Of a stretch of DNA of 6,820 nt, positions 5,399 to 6,820 are shown piece by piece. Positions within the stretch are counted from its first letter, which is position 1. Each line of letters opens with the position of its first letter. The position numbers and the translations under genes were made by a program. Origin of the DNA: JAFDVL01 sp043719385 (lineage in GTDB: Bacteria > Acidobacteriota > Blastocatellia > RBC074); NCBI GenBank assembly GCA_043719385.1, contig JAYSTY010000322.1, forward strand, positions 1-6,820, written 5' to 3'. The notes beneath the pieces were generated by a model. The model saw only the letters and a program-made list of their open reading frames with translations, ran no database searches and was not told where the DNA came from.

Positions 5399-6370
5399 AT
5401 GCCTCGTCAGTTGTCATTTGCTGTCATCATTTTTATGAGTCTTTGGCTCGCGTGTCTTTCGCTGCCGCTCCTGGCGCAGACGCAACTCGCTACCCATCAC
5501 AAGGCCAATGGTGACGATGGGCCGGTCATTCGGGAGAAAACGCAGGTCGTCACGCTGAACGTTACTGTGACTGACCGCGAAAATCGTCCGGTCGTCGGGT
5601 TGACCCGCAATAATTTTGATATTTACGAAGATAAGGTGAAGCAGAATATTGAGTATTTTGTGGAAACTGATGTGCCGGTGAGCGTAGGAATTATTTTCGA
5701 TGTGTCAGCCAGTATGGAGTCAAAGTTGACGAAAGCCAGAGCAGCATTGCAGGCTTTCGTGCAAACCTCGCACCCCGACGATGATTTTTTCCTCGTCACT
5801 TTTAATCAACAGGCACAACTGGTCGCAGATTATACTGATGGTGAGACGGTTGTAAATAAAATGACGTACCTCAAAACAAGCGGTGGTACGGCGCTTTATG
5901 ATGCGGTGTATCTGGGACTGGATAAACTAAAAAACGCACGCCATAAAAAACAAGTCCTGATCGTTATTTCAGATGGTGAAGACAACAGTTCAAGATATTC
6001 GTTGCGGGAACTTGGTAAATTTATCAAGGAATCAGACGCCCTGATTTATAGTTTAAGTGTGTCCGCCACCGCAGGCAGCAATTGTGGTCAGCTTTGTCAG
6101 ATTTATGCAAAACGGGCGCTGGATGAAATGTCTGGTTTCACCGGGGGGCGAGCTTTTTTCCCTGTCGGACTGGCGGAACTGGAACAGGCGACTACTCAAA
6201 TTGCGCTGGAATTGCGCCGACAATACAGCCTCGGATACGTTTCGACGCGCACTGATCGGGACAGTAAATGGCGGAAGATTGCGACGAAAGTTAAAAGTGA
6301 AAAAGGCGCACCAGAGGTTTTCACCAGATTAGTCGTCCGAACCAAAGATGGTTATTACGCGATCCCTTAA
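5399..6370 (+). CDS. Secreted VWA-domain protein (VWFA-related Acidobacterial family)
   Basis: A 323-residue exported protein. A hydrophobic signal peptide (about 5-26) ends in LPLLA/Q, a signal peptidase I site. Residues about 45-85 form the N-terminal beta-rich segment typical of this Acidobacteria-enriched family (VTLNVTVTDRENRPVVGLT, then NNFDIYEDKVKQNIEYF). The von Willebrand A domain follows at about 92-285. Its MIDAS metal site is complete: D101-x-S103-x-S105 (FDVSASM), T164 (SGGTALYDA) and D192 (ISDGEDNSS). Such domains bind divalent metal and protein ligands; the partner of this family is unknown. A CGQLC segment at 229-233 provides the only two cysteines of the mature protein, a possible disulfide in the oxidising periplasm. 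The end, about 275-323, contains the QYSLGYV and the GYYAIP-type closing motifs common in the family. It is preceded by GGAGGGG. It lies downstream of the sensor kinase after 143 nt, so shared regulation is possible but unproven. Confidence 0.93.
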   Translation: MPRQLSFAVIIFMSLWLACLSLPLLAQTQLATHHKANGDDGPVIREKTQVVTLNVTVTDRENRPVVGLTRNNFDIYEDKVKQNIEYFVETDVPVSVGIIFDVSASMESKLTKARAALQAFVQTSHPDDDFFLVTFNQQAQLVADYTDGETVVNKMTYLKTSGGTALYDAVYLGLDKLKNARHKKQVLIVISDGEDNSSRYSLRELGKFIKESDALIYSLSVSATAGSNCGQLCQIYAKRALDEMSGFTGGRAFFPVGLAELEQATTQIALELRRQYSLGYVSTRTDRDSKWRKIATKVKSEKGAPEVFTRLVVRTKDGYYAIP

Positions 6371-6612
6371 GGCTGCTTTATCAACGGGTTTGAGCATGTT
6401 AGTATCCACGTTCACTTTTCATAATTTCTTATTGAGGTTGTCAAAGAAACTTGCCCACCGTCATGCTCAGATTTAGAACCTGCTTTATTTGTCCATTCCT
6501 GACAATCATCGTTTTTATTTTTTCTTCGTTAATTTTCATTCCGCGCAACTTTCTTTCCGATTGCGGTTCAAACTCAAAATTAGTAACTGCCCCATTATTT
6601 ATTGACTGATTT
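6371..6612. other. Intergenic region between VWA gene and carB
   Basis: This 242-nt region is AT-rich, with a T-rich top strand around 6508-6530. No convincing terminator follows the VWA gene: the best stem, AACGGG (6383-6388) against CC-A-CGTT (6406-6412), has a bulge, a 17-nt loop and only a short T run. A promoter for carB is expected, but none could be assigned; TTGCCC (6451-6456) and TAGAAC (6474-6479) at 17-nt spacing match only weakly. A 5-bp stem, CGCAA (6544-6548) with TTGCG (6561-6565), is present. An open frame of 48 codons (ATG 6463 to TGA 6607-6609) encodes a short hydrophobic peptide, ends 3 nt before carB, and has no ribosome binding site. Confidence 0.4.
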
Positions 6613-6820
6613 ATGCCCAAGCGTACAGACATCCACAAAATTTTGATTATCGGTTCCGGCCCCATCGTGATTGGTCAGGCGTGCGAATTCGACTACTCCG
6701 GCACCCAGGCTTGTCGAGCTTTAAAACAGGAAGGTTTTGAAGTCGTGCTGGTCAATTCCAATCCGGCGACGATTATGACCGATCCTGACACGGCAGATCG
6801 AACTTATATCGAGCCGCTGA
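6613..6820 (+). CDS. carB: Carbamoyl-phosphate synthase large subunit, N-terminus (3'-truncated by window)
   Basis: Sixty-nine codons from the ATG at 6613 run open to the window end. The N-terminus is unmistakable: MPKRTDIHKILIIGSGPIVI, then GQACEFDYSGTQACRALKQE, GFEVVLVNSNPATIMTDPDT and ADRTYIEPL, the PreATP-grasp fold that opens CarB. Full-length proteins are about 1070 residues, so under a tenth is seen. The enzyme makes carbamoyl phosphate from bicarbonate, ATP and glutamine-derived ammonia, feeding pyrimidine and arginine synthesis; it works in the cytoplasm with the small subunit CarA. carA is not directly upstream here, so the two genes are unlinked or carA lies elsewhere. No Shine-Dalgarno is visible before the ATG; the start is chosen by family alignment. 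It appears unrelated to the signalling genes upstream. Confidence 0.97.
   Translation, partial: MPKRTDIHKILIIGSGPIVIGQACEFDYSGTQACRALKQEGFEVVLVNSNPATIMTDPDTADRTYIEPL

Noticed and set aside
5444..5455. Lipoprotein signal at C19 of the VWA protein (WLAC)
   Set aside because: Tryptophan at -3 does not fit a lipobox, and the hydrophobic stretch continues beyond the cysteine to a better peptidase I site after A26.
5311..5514. Plus-strand ORF of 67 residues in the VWA leader
   Set aside because: It starts at GTG without a ribosome binding site and runs out of frame over the VWA signal peptide, which has its own strong Shine-Dalgarno.
6383..6419. Rho-independent terminator after the VWA gene
   Set aside because: The stem is six pairs with a bulge and a 17-nt loop, and only four T residues follow; not convincing.
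6441..6665. Minus-strand ORF of 74 residues covering the carB upstream region
   Set aside because: It overlaps the first 53 bases of carB in antisense, has no recognisable domain, and reads the complement of T-rich DNA, which gives long open frames by composition.

Overview
The window reads as a chromosomal segment of an Acidobacteriota-like bacterium, perhaps from the Blastocatellia/Pyrinomonadales side. The main pointer is the secreted von Willebrand A protein at 5399-6370, which matches the 'VWFA-related Acidobacterial domain' family. A periplasmic beta-propeller histidine kinase and roughly even base composition fit the same picture. The taxonomic call is inference. All recognised genes are on the + strand, and both ends of the window cut through genes. 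No tRNA, rRNA, CRISPR array, transposase or insertion sequence was seen.

Layout. (1) 1-627: C-terminal part of a SpoVR-family protein, cut by the window start. (2) 646-1392: a NarL/LuxR-type response regulator, 18 nt downstream and probably co-transcribed. (3) 1483-2117: a type II toxin-antitoxin pair, an AbrB/MazE-type antitoxin and a Doc-type Fic toxin overlapping at TGATG. (4) 2121-5255: a 1044-residue membrane histidine kinase with signal peptide, Reg_prop propeller, Y_Y_Y domain, one membrane helix, HisKA_3 and HATPase_c. It starts 3 nt after the toxin stop. (5) 5256-5398: an AT-rich leader. (6) 5399-6370: an exported VWA protein with a complete MIDAS metal site and a strong Shine-Dalgarno. 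(7) 6371-6612: an intergenic region with a possible 48-codon hydrophobic ORF. (8) 6613-6820: the N-terminus of the carbamoyl-phosphate synthase large subunit (carB), cut by the window end.

How the genes may work together. The kinase has no receiver of its own, and its HisKA_3 class normally pairs with NarL-type regulators, so the regulator at 646 is its natural partner. The AbrB-Doc module lies exactly between the two and is arranged to be translationally coupled to the kinase. This is the most unusual feature of the window. A repeated element, TTA(G/T)CCGT(A/T)ACCTGTCA, occurs just before the regulator gene and again in the leader of the VWA gene. A shorter copy (ACCTGTCA) lies in the same leader. 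It could be the regulator's binding site, which would tie the VWA gene into the circuit. That link is a hypothesis. carB looks like an unrelated housekeeping gene.
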